This document shows positions 7,485 to 14,281 of a DNA stretch of 61,839 nt, piece after piece. Source of the DNA: an uncultured Eubacteriales bacterium (GTDB lineage Bacteria; Bacillota; Clostridia; Oscillospirales; Acutalibacteraceae); assembly GCA_948537335.1 (NCBI GenBank), contig CAOUJG010000006.1, positions 1 to 61,839 on the forward strand. The letters run 5' to 3'. Numbering within the stretch: the first letter of the stretch is position 1; the number at the start of each line of letters is the position of its first letter. Position numbers and translations under genes: made by a program. The notes below the pieces were generated by a model. It did not search any database. It was not told the DNA's origin and saw nothing but the letters and a program-made list of their open reading frames with translations.

Positions 7485-8120
7485 ATGAGCAAAATTGAGA
7501 TAAAGAACATAACGAAATCATACGGCGGGCGATGTGTGCTAGATAACGTTTCGCTGTCTGTGAATGCGAACGAAACTATCGCCATTTTAGGCCAAAGCGG
7601 CTGCGGAAAAACTACGCTGCTTAAGCTTATCGCCGGTTTAGAACGACCAGATAATGGTCAAATTTTTATTGATGGCGTCGACGTTACAAACATTCCTGGC
7701 AAAGTTGGCTACATGCCGCAAGACTCTTTGCTTGTTCCGTACAAAACCGTACTTGAAAATGTGACACTGCCTTTGATTTTATCTGGTAGGAAAAAATCAG
7801 AAGCTGCGCTGTATGCAAAAAAATATTTCAAAGACTTTTTTACTTCTGGAACAGAAAATAAGTACCCTCACGAACTTTCCGGCGGAATGCGCCAAAGAGT
7901 CGCCTTTTTGCGTACTTACATGCAAAACAAAGACGTTTTGGTTTTGGATGAACCCTTTAGCGCGCTCGACAATGTCACAAAGACCTCCATGCATAAGTGG
8001 TACTTAAACGTTATAAACCGATTTAAAAAGACTACTCTGCTTGTTACCCATGATATAGAAGAGGCTCTCCTTTTTGCGAGCACGATTTATATTTTGTCTT
8101 CAACAACTCACAAGTTTTAA
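7485..8120 (+). CDS. thiZ: ABC transporter ATP-binding protein (ThiZ-like), probably frameshifted near the C-terminus
   Basis: Walker A GQSGCGKTT (about 35-43), signature LSGGMRQRV, Walker B VLVLDEP with D-loop ALD, and H-loop TLLVTHD are all present, so the nucleotide-binding core is complete. The ORF ends at 211 residues (IYILSSTTHKF), about 30-40 short of the family. From about 8099 another frame continues as sensible protein (CVQNGFSEKDFILKYENY) to a stop at 8201. That suggests a recent one- or two-base indel near 8097-8105. It starts at ATG behind TAGGAG, 7 bases after the binding-protein gene. Function may be retained, since the missing part lies after the H-loop. Confidence 0.85.
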   Translation: MSKIEIKNITKSYGGRCVLDNVSLSVNANETIAILGQSGCGKTTLLKLIAGLERPDNGQIFIDGVDVTNIPGKVGYMPQDSLLVPYKTVLENVTLPLILSGRKKSEAALYAKKYFKDFFTSGTENKYPHELSGGMRQRVAFLRTYMQNKDVLVLDEPFSALDNVTKTSMHKWYLNVINRFKKTTLLVTHDIEEALLFASTIYILSSTTHKF

Positions 8121-8203
8121 CTATTATTAAATGTGTTCAAAACGGTTTTTCCGAAAAAGATTTTATCCTAAAATATGAAAATTATAAAATATACATCGTA
8201 TAG
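8099..8203 (+). other. Frame-shifted continuation of the thiZ-like gene
   Basis: Thirty-four codons in the +2 frame relative to the annotated ATPase end at TAG 8201-8203. The peptide includes QVLTIIKCVQNGFSEKDF, similar in kind to the tail of ThiZ/SsuB ATPases. Rejoining the two frames would give about 238 residues, the expected length. Confidence 0.5.
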
Positions 8204-8477
8204 TTTCAGTATCTTTTATCAGCTGTAAAAAAAAACAAAAATGCCATAAAAATTAATTTGAGGTCTAATAAATCTCTTGCCTTCATGCTAAAAAAATGTG
8301 CATTGCCGCTACAGGACAAAGCTATCTTTATGTAACGGTTAAAAGTAGACTTGAAGCACTATAAGTAATGTTACTTATAGAGTACGGCTAAAGGCACCCC
8401 AGGTTTTGTTAAGTATAATTAACAAAACCGAGCAATAAAAAAATCTTACACTGGAGCAATTCGGGGCTTTGCAAGGT
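8204..8477. other. Gene-free spacer with two perfect hairpins
   Basis: No ORF with a ribosome binding site is seen. The only structure is the pair of inverted repeats at 8359-8429, listed separately. Confidence 0.5.
8359..8429. repeat. Two adjacent perfect inverted repeats
   Basis: CTATAAGTAA/TTACTTATAG (8359-8380, 2-nt loop) is followed by GGTTTTGTTAA/TTAACAAAACC (8402-8429, 6-nt loop). Neither has a good T-run on either strand. They lie downstream of tRNA-Trp on its strand and may be processing or termination structures, or remnants of an element. Confidence 0.55.
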
Positions 8478-8553
8478 TGGCAGGGGCAGAAGGACTTGAA
8501 CCCTCGGCACGTGATTTTGGAGACCACTGCTCTACCATCTGAGCTATACCCCT
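8478..8553 (-). tRNA. tRNA-Trp(CCA)
   Basis: The acceptor AGGGGTA pairs with TGCCCCT (one T-G pair). The anticodon stem GTGGT/ATCAC holds the loop CTCCAAA with anticodon CCA. Discriminator G and CCA are encoded. Length is 76 nt. Confidence 0.96.
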
Positions 8554-8566
8554 TTGTACATAAAAT

Positions 8567-8595
8567 ATTATACCGGACGTGGCGGAGTTTGTCAA
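8567..8595 (-). promoter_or_regulatory. Perfect consensus promoter for tRNA-Trp
   Basis: Minus strand TTGACA, 17-bp spacer, TATAAT: a full match to the sigma-A consensus, 13 bases before the tRNA. Confidence 0.85.
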
Positions 8596-8902
8596 CAAAT
8601 TTTTACGTCTGAACTAAACGATTCTGCTAATCCTTGCCTTAATTTAAAAAATTCATCAAAATAAAAAAGTCGAGTCCTTGATTATCACAAAAAAGCTTAT
8701 TAAAATTGAAGATAACCTTGAAAACTGGGAAAGGTCCTGCCCTTATTCTTACAACAAGGGTAAGGTTGGTTCTTTATAGTTGTGCCCCATGTCTATTGGA
8801 TAACACGCAGTTTTTGCAAGCGGCATCAAGTAAACTGGCAGAGGTGGTAATGGGACTAAAAAAGTAGATGCGTACAGCAGTAAAATCATGCGGGTTTTGA
8901 AG
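8596..8902. other. Gene-free spacer between tRNA-Trp and tRNA-Thr
   Basis: The minus strand has a 40-50 codon open stretch in two frames, but without a convincing ribosome binding site or recognisable family. CAGTTT (about 8810) and AAACTG (about 8834) could pair. I assign no function. Confidence 0.4.
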
Positions 8903-8978
8903 TGGAGCTGATAAGCGGATTCGAACCGCTGACCTCATCCTTACCAAGGATGTGCTCTGCCTACTGAGCTATATCAGC
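8903..8978 (-). tRNA. tRNA-Thr(GGT)
   Basis: The acceptor GCTGATA pairs with TATCAGC. The anticodon stem CATCC/GGATG holds the loop TTGGTAA with anticodon GGT. Discriminator T and CCA are encoded. Length is 76 nt. Confidence 0.96.
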
Positions 8979-9028
8979 ATGGTGACTTTATCTCAAAACG
9001 CAAAATTCCCTGCAAATCTCACTTTAAA

Positions 9029-9056
9029 AGTATACCATAAAATAAAAAAATTTCAA
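9029..9056 (-). promoter_or_regulatory. Promoter for tRNA-Thr
   Basis: Minus strand TTGAAA, 16-bp spacer, TATACT, about 50 bases before the tRNA. Confidence 0.55.
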
Positions 9057-9147
9057 GTGGTATCAGGATTTTTGAGTGTAAAAGATATCATAAAAAGCTG
9101 CAGTTTGTCCTCCTTTGCGCGAGATCCGACTGCTTAAATTGCAAGTA

Positions 9148-9176
9148 TAGACAAAAAACTTGGCGTGGGGTAAAAT
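9148..9176 (+). promoter_or_regulatory. Promoter of the folate operon
   Basis: TAGACA, 17-bp spacer, TAAAAT, about 40 bases before folE. Confidence 0.6.
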
Positions 9177-9217
9177 ATAACTTAGCTTAAGTTTTTTGGG
9201 AGTGAATTTTTAAAGTT

Positions 9218-9775
9218 ATGGACATGCAGAGGGCAGAGAGAGCCGTTTTTGACTTGCTGAGTGCACTTGGCGAAGATGTTGACCGGGAAGGCTTGCGAGA
9301 GACTCCACGGCGAGTTGCAAAGATGTATGCAGAAGTTTTGTCTGGGATGAAGGCCGACCCTTGCGGGCTTTTGAAATTTTTTGATGAAGAAAATTGCGAG
9401 TCTGAAATAATCACAATAACGGATATCCCTGTGCAGTCGATATGCGAGCACCATATGCTGCCGTTTGTCGGAGTTGCTAACATTGCTTATATGCCTCAAA
9501 AAGGCCGAATAATCGGGATCTCTAAGGTTGCAAGGATTGTGGATTGCTTTGCCAAGCGCCTTCAACTGCAAGAACGGCTAACGGACCAGGTTGCAAGGTT
9601 TATTTACGAAAATGCAAACGTGGACGGCGTTATCGTGACGATAGAGGCGGAGCACCTGTGCATGACAATGCGCGGCATCAAGGCGATGGGCTCCAAAACC
9701 AAGACCGCTGCTTTTTACGGGGCGCTAAAAGACGACATTCAAAAAAGAAACGAAGCTTTAAATCTACTAAAATGA
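9218..9775 (+). CDS. folE: GTP cyclohydrolase I
   Basis: FolE opens GTP to 7,8-dihydroneopterin triphosphate, the first step of folate synthesis. The 185-residue length is typical of the type IA enzyme. Zinc ligands are Cys76 and His79 (in CEHHMLP) and Cys148 (in EHLCMTMRG), and the DREGLRETPRRVAKMY segment at 22-37 is the family signature. The start is ATG, with a second ATG two codons on; a GGGAG lies rather far upstream. It is the first gene of folE-folP-folB-folK, all closely spaced on the plus strand. The end product, dihydropteroate, would need folC elsewhere. Confidence 0.96.
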   Translation: MDMQRAERAVFDLLSALGEDVDREGLRETPRRVAKMYAEVLSGMKADPCGLLKFFDEENCESEIITITDIPVQSICEHHMLPFVGVANIAYMPQKGRIIGISKVARIVDCFAKRLQLQERLTDQVARFIYENANVDGVIVTIEAEHLCMTMRGIKAMGSKTKTAAFYGALKDDIQKRNEALNLLK

Positions 9776-9790
9776 GGATGATATCGGCAA

Positions 9791-10600
9791 ATGAGGACAT
9801 TTAACGCGGGCAAATTTGTTTTGGATTTGGACAAAAAGACCTATGTCATGGGGATTTTAAACGTTACGCCGGATTCTTTTTCTGACGGCGGCAAGTGGAA
9901 TACTGTGGAGACCGCAGTGGCGCACGCTTTACAGATGCAAGGCGATGGTGCGGACATCATTGACGTGGGGGCGCAGTCCACGCGGCCGGGGTGCGTTAGA
10001 ATATCTCCAGAGGAAGAGCTGGCGCGGTTGATGCCGGTTTTGCAGGCTCTTAAAGGACAAATTCGAGTCCCGATTTCTGTGGACACTTTTTATTCGGCTG
10101 TGGCCAAAGAGGCGCTGGCGGCCGGCGCAGACATAATAAACGACGTTACCGGCTTTAAGGATGCCGAGATGATTGATATTGCGAGCGGCAGCGACTGTGG
10201 TTGCATGATTATGCACGATGGGCCGCTGAATCAGATGAAAGCATTTTTTGAGGAGCAGATTGCTAAACTCTCGAAAAGAGGCGTGCAAAAGTGCAGAGTC
10301 TGCGTGGATCCGGGCATCGGTTTTGGCAAGAGCTATGAGGAAAATCTTTGTGCCATTAAAAATTTCAAAAATTATGTTGCGGGTGGCGTTGCGGTGCTGG
10401 TTGGCACTTCTCGAAAAAGGGTTATTGGCACGCCGTGCGGGGACCCTCCGTTTGAAGAGAGGATGCCCGGGACTATTGCCGCGCACACAATCGCCATTTT
10501 GAACGGCGCGGACATCATAAGGGTTCACGACGTTAAAGAGGCTGTGCAGGCGTCAAAAGTGGCAGACGCGATCTTGAGGGCCGAAATTGCCGATGAATAG
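9791..10600 (+). CDS. folP: Dihydropteroate synthase
   Basis: FolP joins 6-hydroxymethyl-dihydropterin diphosphate with p-aminobenzoate and is the sulfonamide target. The 269-residue TIM-barrel protein shows the three family motifs: MGILNVTPDSFSDGG at 20-34, DIIDVGAQSTRPG at 55-67 and GTSRKRVIG near 211-219. It begins 15 bases after folE with ATG behind GAGGATG. The set is compact and probably one transcript. Confidence 0.97.
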   Translation: MRTFNAGKFVLDLDKKTYVMGILNVTPDSFSDGGKWNTVETAVAHALQMQGDGADIIDVGAQSTRPGCVRISPEEELARLMPVLQALKGQIRVPISVDTFYSAVAKEALAAGADIINDVTGFKDAEMIDIASGSDCGCMIMHDGPLNQMKAFFEEQIAKLSKRGVQKCRVCVDPGIGFGKSYEENLCAIKNFKNYVAGGVAVLVGTSRKRVIGTPCGDPPFEERMPGTIAAHTIAILNGADIIRVHDVKEAVQASKVADAILRAEIADE

Positions 10601-10615
10601 TGTGGAGGGATGGTT

Positions 10616-10990
10616 TTGGATAAGATTATTATTAAGGGGATTAAGGTTTTTGCGTATCATGGCGTGAACCCCGAAGAGAAGGTGGACGGCCAGAATTTTA
10701 TTTTAGATATCGTAGCATACATGCCATTGAGCAAGGCTGCCGCGACTGATAACCTCGATGATACGGTGAGTTGCGCTAAAATTTTTAAAATGGCTGTTAA
10801 GGTTGCCACCGAAAACAGGTACGATTTGATAGAAACCCTTGCAGAAAGCGTTGCACAGAGCATATTGCGAGCATTTGAGCCGATTGGCGCTGTGAATGTA
10901 TGTGTGAAAAAACCTGAGGCCCCGATTACCGCTGCAGAGTTCGATTATGTTGCTGTTGAAATTTTTAGAACAAGAGAGGCACTCAATTAA
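10616..10990 (+). CDS. folB: Dihydroneopterin aldolase
   Basis: FolB cleaves dihydroneopterin to 6-hydroxymethyl-dihydropterin and glycolaldehyde. The protein (124 residues from this start) has the family pattern GIKVFAYHGVNPEEK near the start, a conserved Glu in LIETLAESVAQ, and the C-terminal VCVKKPEAPI with the active-site Lys. An ATG at 10610 sits directly after GGAGGG, too close to serve, whereas the TTG at 10616 is spaced 6 bases from it. I therefore prefer a TTG start. It lies between folP and folK, and its stop directly abuts the folK ATG. Confidence 0.93.
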   Translation: MDKIIIKGIKVFAYHGVNPEEKVDGQNFILDIVAYMPLSKAAATDNLDDTVSCAKIFKMAVKVATENRYDLIETLAESVAQSILRAFEPIGAVNVCVKKPEAPITAAEFDYVAVEIFRTREALN

Positions 10991-11479
10991 ATGAAAGAAG
11001 CCGTCATTGCGCTCGGAAGCAACCTTTTGGACAGAGAAGAAAATCTAAAAACGGCAATCGAATCTCTGAAAAGGTTGCCTGGCACCACAGTTGAGAAAAT
11101 TTCTTCAATTTACGTTACAGAGCCATTTTTAGCGCCAGACAAGCAAGATGACCATCTTAATTGCTGCATAAAAATAAAAACGGAGCTTCCTCCAGAAGCC
11201 TTGTTGGGGTGCTGCCTAGGGATAGAAGCTGCGATGGGAAAAGTGCGAACTTATAAAAACGCCGCCCGGATAATTGACATCGATTTGCTATTATACGAAG
11301 GAGTAACGCTTAACACGAAGTATCTGACCCTGCCTCACCCCGGAATAAAAGAGCGCGCTTTTATGATGGTCCCTTTAAGCGATTTATATCCCGAAAAAGT
11401 ATCTCTTGGGCTCAATTTTGGTGCTGCATTAGAAAAAGTCGGAACAAATGGGGTTTTGTTTTATAAAAAGGAACTTTAA
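10991..11479 (+). CDS. folK: 2-amino-4-hydroxy-6-hydroxymethyldihydropteridine diphosphokinase
   Basis: FolK transfers diphosphate from ATP to the hydroxymethylpterin, making the FolP substrate. The 162-residue protein begins VIALGSNLLDREENL and has the magnesium-binding DIDLL motif at 96-100, followed by LPHPGIKERAFMMVPL. Its ATG follows the folB stop without a gap, so translation is likely coupled. It is the last gene of the operon; no clear terminator follows. Confidence 0.96.
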   Translation: MKEAVIALGSNLLDREENLKTAIESLKRLPGTTVEKISSIYVTEPFLAPDKQDDHLNCCIKIKTELPPEALLGCCLGIEAAMGKVRTYKNAARIIDIDLLLYEGVTLNTKYLTLPHPGIKERAFMMVPLSDLYPEKVSLGLNFGAALEKVGTNGVLFYKKEL

Positions 11480-12698
11480 CTTTTTTACAAAGTCTTTACA
11501 TGTTGATAGATTTATTAATTTCGATAAATATTAGGATCATTACCGTCATTTTGCTATGGATTATATGGAAACATTTAACAAATTATAGCGTGGTTTTATA
11601 ATGTCAAGTTATACTTTCAGCGTACTTTATTGTATCAAAAGTATCGTGATTAGGCAGTTGAAATTCGCCTCTTTACTGAGGTTTTAAAATTTCTAAAAAA
11701 ATTTTTTACATCTAAAATCATAAAGTTCTAACAGATTTTTAATATTTTAATAAGACAATTAAAAAATAAATATCACAAAGAAAAAGTGAGTTGAATATCT
11801 TTTGCCATATTATTTTTTCTTGTATTACTGATATGGGTAAACATCAGCTGTAGTTTCAAAGTCTGAATGAGCGAGCCAGGTTTGGATATCTTTCAATTCC
11901 CAGCCTTTGGCGTGGCATCAAAGGAGTTTAACCAGTGAAAACAGTTGCAATATATGGAAGTATGAAATTTGCTAAAGAATTGCGGCGAATAGCATTATAA
12001 TCATCTTTAAATTTTAAAAATTGTGCTATAAGACTTAAATTTTATCAATCTCACGGAATAAAAATTAGCTCAAATTAAACATAGCTTGAAATATTCGCTA
12101 TTTCGTACTAATTAAACTGTTTCATAATGATGCTTTGCGCAACTTCAAGTGCAGTGACAAGTGATATCGCTAATTTTTTCCGCGTTTCCTTGTCTAGTAG
12201 AGTTCCGTTGCACAAAATCCGGTTGTAGTAGATTGGCATGCATTCGTATTTCTAACACAAAATGGATTAAGAATGAAGCGTTTGTAAACTGTGGCAACTT
12301 GACCACAATATTTATTTTCAACGAATGTAAAAACAATTGGTAAAGAGGAGTTTGGCAATTGCAAGAACTTAAACAATATCTTTATGGAGTAACTGCGATA
12401 TATATTGGCAGATAATTACAATAAATTTGAGTTATCAGAGGTTTTTTGTAATAAATATTTTAAGGGCAATGATAGTGAAAGTTTTTCAAGTGCTCCCAGT
12501 AATAGGCAATAAGCTGAACCTTGACTAAAGTTTGCCTGAAAAAACGGTGCTGCATCCCCCTTGCCTTGGCAGATGCGATTGATCATGAGTATACTTAATA
12601 ATTAAAGTTTGACAAATGCTGCCGATGAGGAGCTTTCAGTTACTGAATGTTCTTTAATAAATATCAAATTTAACAATCGAAAGCTTAATTTGCTCAAC
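11480..12698. other. 1.2 kb of decayed, gene-free DNA
   Basis: Besides the integrase remnant at 11825-11985, the minus strand at 12108-12251 has a 48-codon open stretch (MPIYYNRILCNG..., ending ...SIIMKQFN) that reads like protein but that I cannot assign. The hairpin GCATC/GATGC near 12553-12577 has inner TGCC/GGCA pairing. Short ORFs elsewhere in the block lack ribosome binding sites. The whole block looks like the eroded remains of an inserted element. Confidence 0.5.
11825..11985 (-). pseudogene. Remnant of a tyrosine recombinase (phage/ICE-type integrase) C-terminus
   Basis: Read on the minus strand, the frame ending at 11825 encodes GWELKDIQTWLAHSDFETTA followed by DVYPYQ and a stop. 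This matches the end of tyrosine recombinases, whose usual form is GVSLKDIQEWLGHSDISTTANIYAH. Upstream in the same frame FHILQLFSLVKLL corresponds to the usual FHDLRHSCASLLL, with the catalytic Arg and His lost. A TGA interrupts at 11918-11920 and a TAG stops the frame near 11987. The catalytic Tyr survives in VYPY. It is plainly dead and is all that is left of an integrase. Confidence 0.75.
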
Positions 12699-13421
12699 TT
12701 ATCCTATTCCGAAATCCGTATTATTAAGGAGTATTTCTACGTTTTTTTCATCTGCAAAGAGCGGGTATATCTTATCTTTAAACTGTTTTATGACACTCGG
12801 GCTGGGGGCAACCCTAGTCGTGTTTGGAGTCATTATGTTAACATATACATGTTCAAAATATTTAAGTGCAGTTTCCAAGTCAAGGAGCATGGACTCGGTT
12901 GTCTGCCCAGGCAGCCCAAATAATAAACAAACGCGGTCAAAATAGTTCGATATGGCGCAGGGATCAGATTCTGGGATTCCTTTTATTAAATACGATTCAC
13001 GAAACAAATAGTCAAATGTCTCGACTCCTATTTTAATTTTTAAATCTACTCCAAGAGCTCTAAAATCCTCTTTGAGCCCCTTTATTTTATCTTTATACAT
13101 CCAGTGAGACTCGCATATTAAAGTTGTAATCCCCACTTTAGTGCAAATTTCTTTTATGTAATTAACCGTCATAAAGTCAAGCTCAAAAAAACTGCCCGAA
13201 TTTGCAACGTCCAAAATTCTAAACTCACCTGTAACTTTATCTAGCTGCTTTTTGTTTATAGAGAAATTTTTGTTAATATCCTCGCACGAATCAAGGTGAT
13301 AATCGCAAAAACTGCATTTATGCCACTTGCATTTAGATGCCTTTAAAAGGACTAACTCTCGCTTTTCTTTTTCTGCCACCTTTGAGTACCTTATAAGACT
13401 TTTTGCCTTTTTCTCCGTCAA
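12699..13421 (-). CDS. Radical SAM protein, family with CX4CX2C cluster motif
   Basis: This 240-residue protein carries CKWHKCSFC near 30-38, a CX4CX2C cysteine set that should bind the 4Fe-4S cluster used to cleave S-adenosylmethionine. Other conserved parts are NSGSFFEL, a CESHWMYKDK segment, GVETFDYLFRES, LLFGLPGQTTESM and a C-terminal NNTDFGIG. I recall similar proteins next to queuosine-precursor transporters in Clostridia, including a queuine lyase (QueL) of C. difficile, but no transporter is present here, so the reaction is uncertain. The start is TTG behind AAAGGATGAG; no ATG is available in frame. It stands alone beside the decayed region. Confidence 0.8.
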   Translation of the reverse strand: MTEKKAKSLIRYSKVAEKEKRELVLLKASKCKWHKCSFCDYHLDSCEDINKNFSINKKQLDKVTGEFRILDVANSGSFFELDFMTVNYIKEICTKVGITTLICESHWMYKDKIKGLKEDFRALGVDLKIKIGVETFDYLFRESYLIKGIPESDPCAISNYFDRVCLLFGLPGQTTESMLLDLETALKYFEHVYVNIMTPNTTRVAPSPSVIKQFKDKIYPLFADEKNVEILLNNTDFGIG

Positions 13422-13523
13422 AAAAACTCATCCTTTTTGCTTTCACAAACAATTAAAAATTTGAAAACACTTTTTTGTTACGTTAATTTTCATCAAAAAA
13501 GAGACTAAATGTAGCATAAAATC

Positions 13524-13552
13524 AGCCCTAAATTAGCTTTTAATTTAGGGCT
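13524..13552 (-). terminator. Perfect 12-bp hairpin after the ireB operon
   Basis: AGCCCTAAATTA pairs with TAATTTAGGGCT around a 5-nt loop. On the minus strand it is followed by GATTTTATG, a weak T-run, and it lies 45 bases downstream of the small gene ending at 13598. Confidence 0.65.
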
Positions 13553-13597
13553 AAAAAGAATTAATCGCAGTGACTTTTATGAATGTGCTTTTAAACT

Positions 13598-13906
13598 TTA
13601 AAAGCAATCTTCACCCAAGGCTTTGCACAGCCAAACGTCGGCGATATCCAAAGCTTCATATAAACCTTCTTTTTCGCACTTTTTAATAATCTTTTTTCGA
13701 GGGCTAAGATCCGGATCGGTGCTCAAAAGTTGCACAGAAACTTTGCTAGCCGCGTCGCTATTAAACAATGTTTTGCTATCCAAAATATCCAGCTTAATAA
13801 CGTATTCATCAGAAATATTGCCATAATAAAGAACATCGCCGCAACGAACCAACGGCTTATTTTTATATACAGCGGTTTTAAGCTCCACAGCACTTTTTTT
13901 AGGCAA
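13598..13906 (-). CDS. Small conserved-looking protein of unknown function, downstream of ireB
   Basis: The ORF is 102 residues from a TTG placed 7 bases after GGAGG; the longer frame to 13927 has no better start. The sequence starts MPKKSAVELKTAVYKNK, with a VRCGDVLYYGN patch, a KVSVQLLSTDPDLSPRKKI segment and a C-terminal IADVWLCKAL. It is soluble, without signal or membrane segments. It sits 48 bases after ireB on the same strand and before a terminator, so the two are likely cotranscribed. I recognise no domain. Confidence 0.75.
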   Translation of the reverse strand: MPKKSAVELKTAVYKNKPLVRCGDVLYYGNISDEYVIKLDILDSKTLFNSDAASKVSVQLLSTDPDLSPRKKIIKKCEKEGLYEALDIADVWLCKALGEDCF

Positions 13907-13954
13907 ATTAATTCCTCCAAACCACAAATATTTTACAATTAAGATATCTAAATC

Positions 13955-14203
13955 CTAATTAATATTCAAATAATTTTTAACCAAGGCCTTCAAAAGGTCA
14001 TCTCGATCTACCTTGCAAATGAGGCTGCGCGCATTATTATACGTAGTGATGTAGGTCGGGTCCTGCGACAAAATATAGCCCACAATCTGGTTAACGGGGT
14101 TGTATCCCTTTTGCTTCAACGCCTCATAAACGACATTCAGCGTGTGTCTAATAAATTCATCCTTACTTTCATCAACAGAAAAAGTCATCGTCTTATCCAG
14201 CAT
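13955..14203 (-). CDS. ireB: IreB family regulatory phosphoprotein (UPF0297)
   Basis: The 82-residue protein matches IreB throughout: TMTFSVDESKDEFIRHTL, YEALKQKGYNPVNQIVGYIL, DPTYITTYNNARSLI and KVDRDDLLKALVKNYL. In Enterococcus IreB is phosphorylated by the PASTA kinase IreK and affects cephalosporin tolerance. The N-terminal Thr residues that serve as phosphoacceptors there have counterparts (Thr5, Thr7). The start is ATG behind GAGGGGG. In many Firmicutes ireB neighbours ruvX; here ruvX is 40 kb away. Confidence 0.95.
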   Translation of the reverse strand: MLDKTMTFSVDESKDEFIRHTLNVVYEALKQKGYNPVNQIVGYILSQDPTYITTYNNARSLICKVDRDDLLKALVKNYLNIN

Positions 14204-14281
14204 AAAAGTGCCCCCTCACCTGCACAATACAATAATTATACACCAAATCCTCAAAATTTTCAAGCAGAATTTATAAATAAG

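Noticed and set aside
8697..8880. Possible small coding gene or structured RNA between the two tRNAs
   Set aside because: Two frames are open for 40-50 codons but without SD or family; pairing is weak and does not match SRP, 6S or tmRNA features.
12145..12376. Short ORFs on both strands in the decayed block
   Set aside because: They lack SD sequences, overlap each other and match no family; at most one neighbouring frame is a remnant.
12609..12923. Plus-strand ORF overlapping the radical SAM gene
   Set aside because: It overlaps the coding 3' end of a recognised family and has no supporting features.
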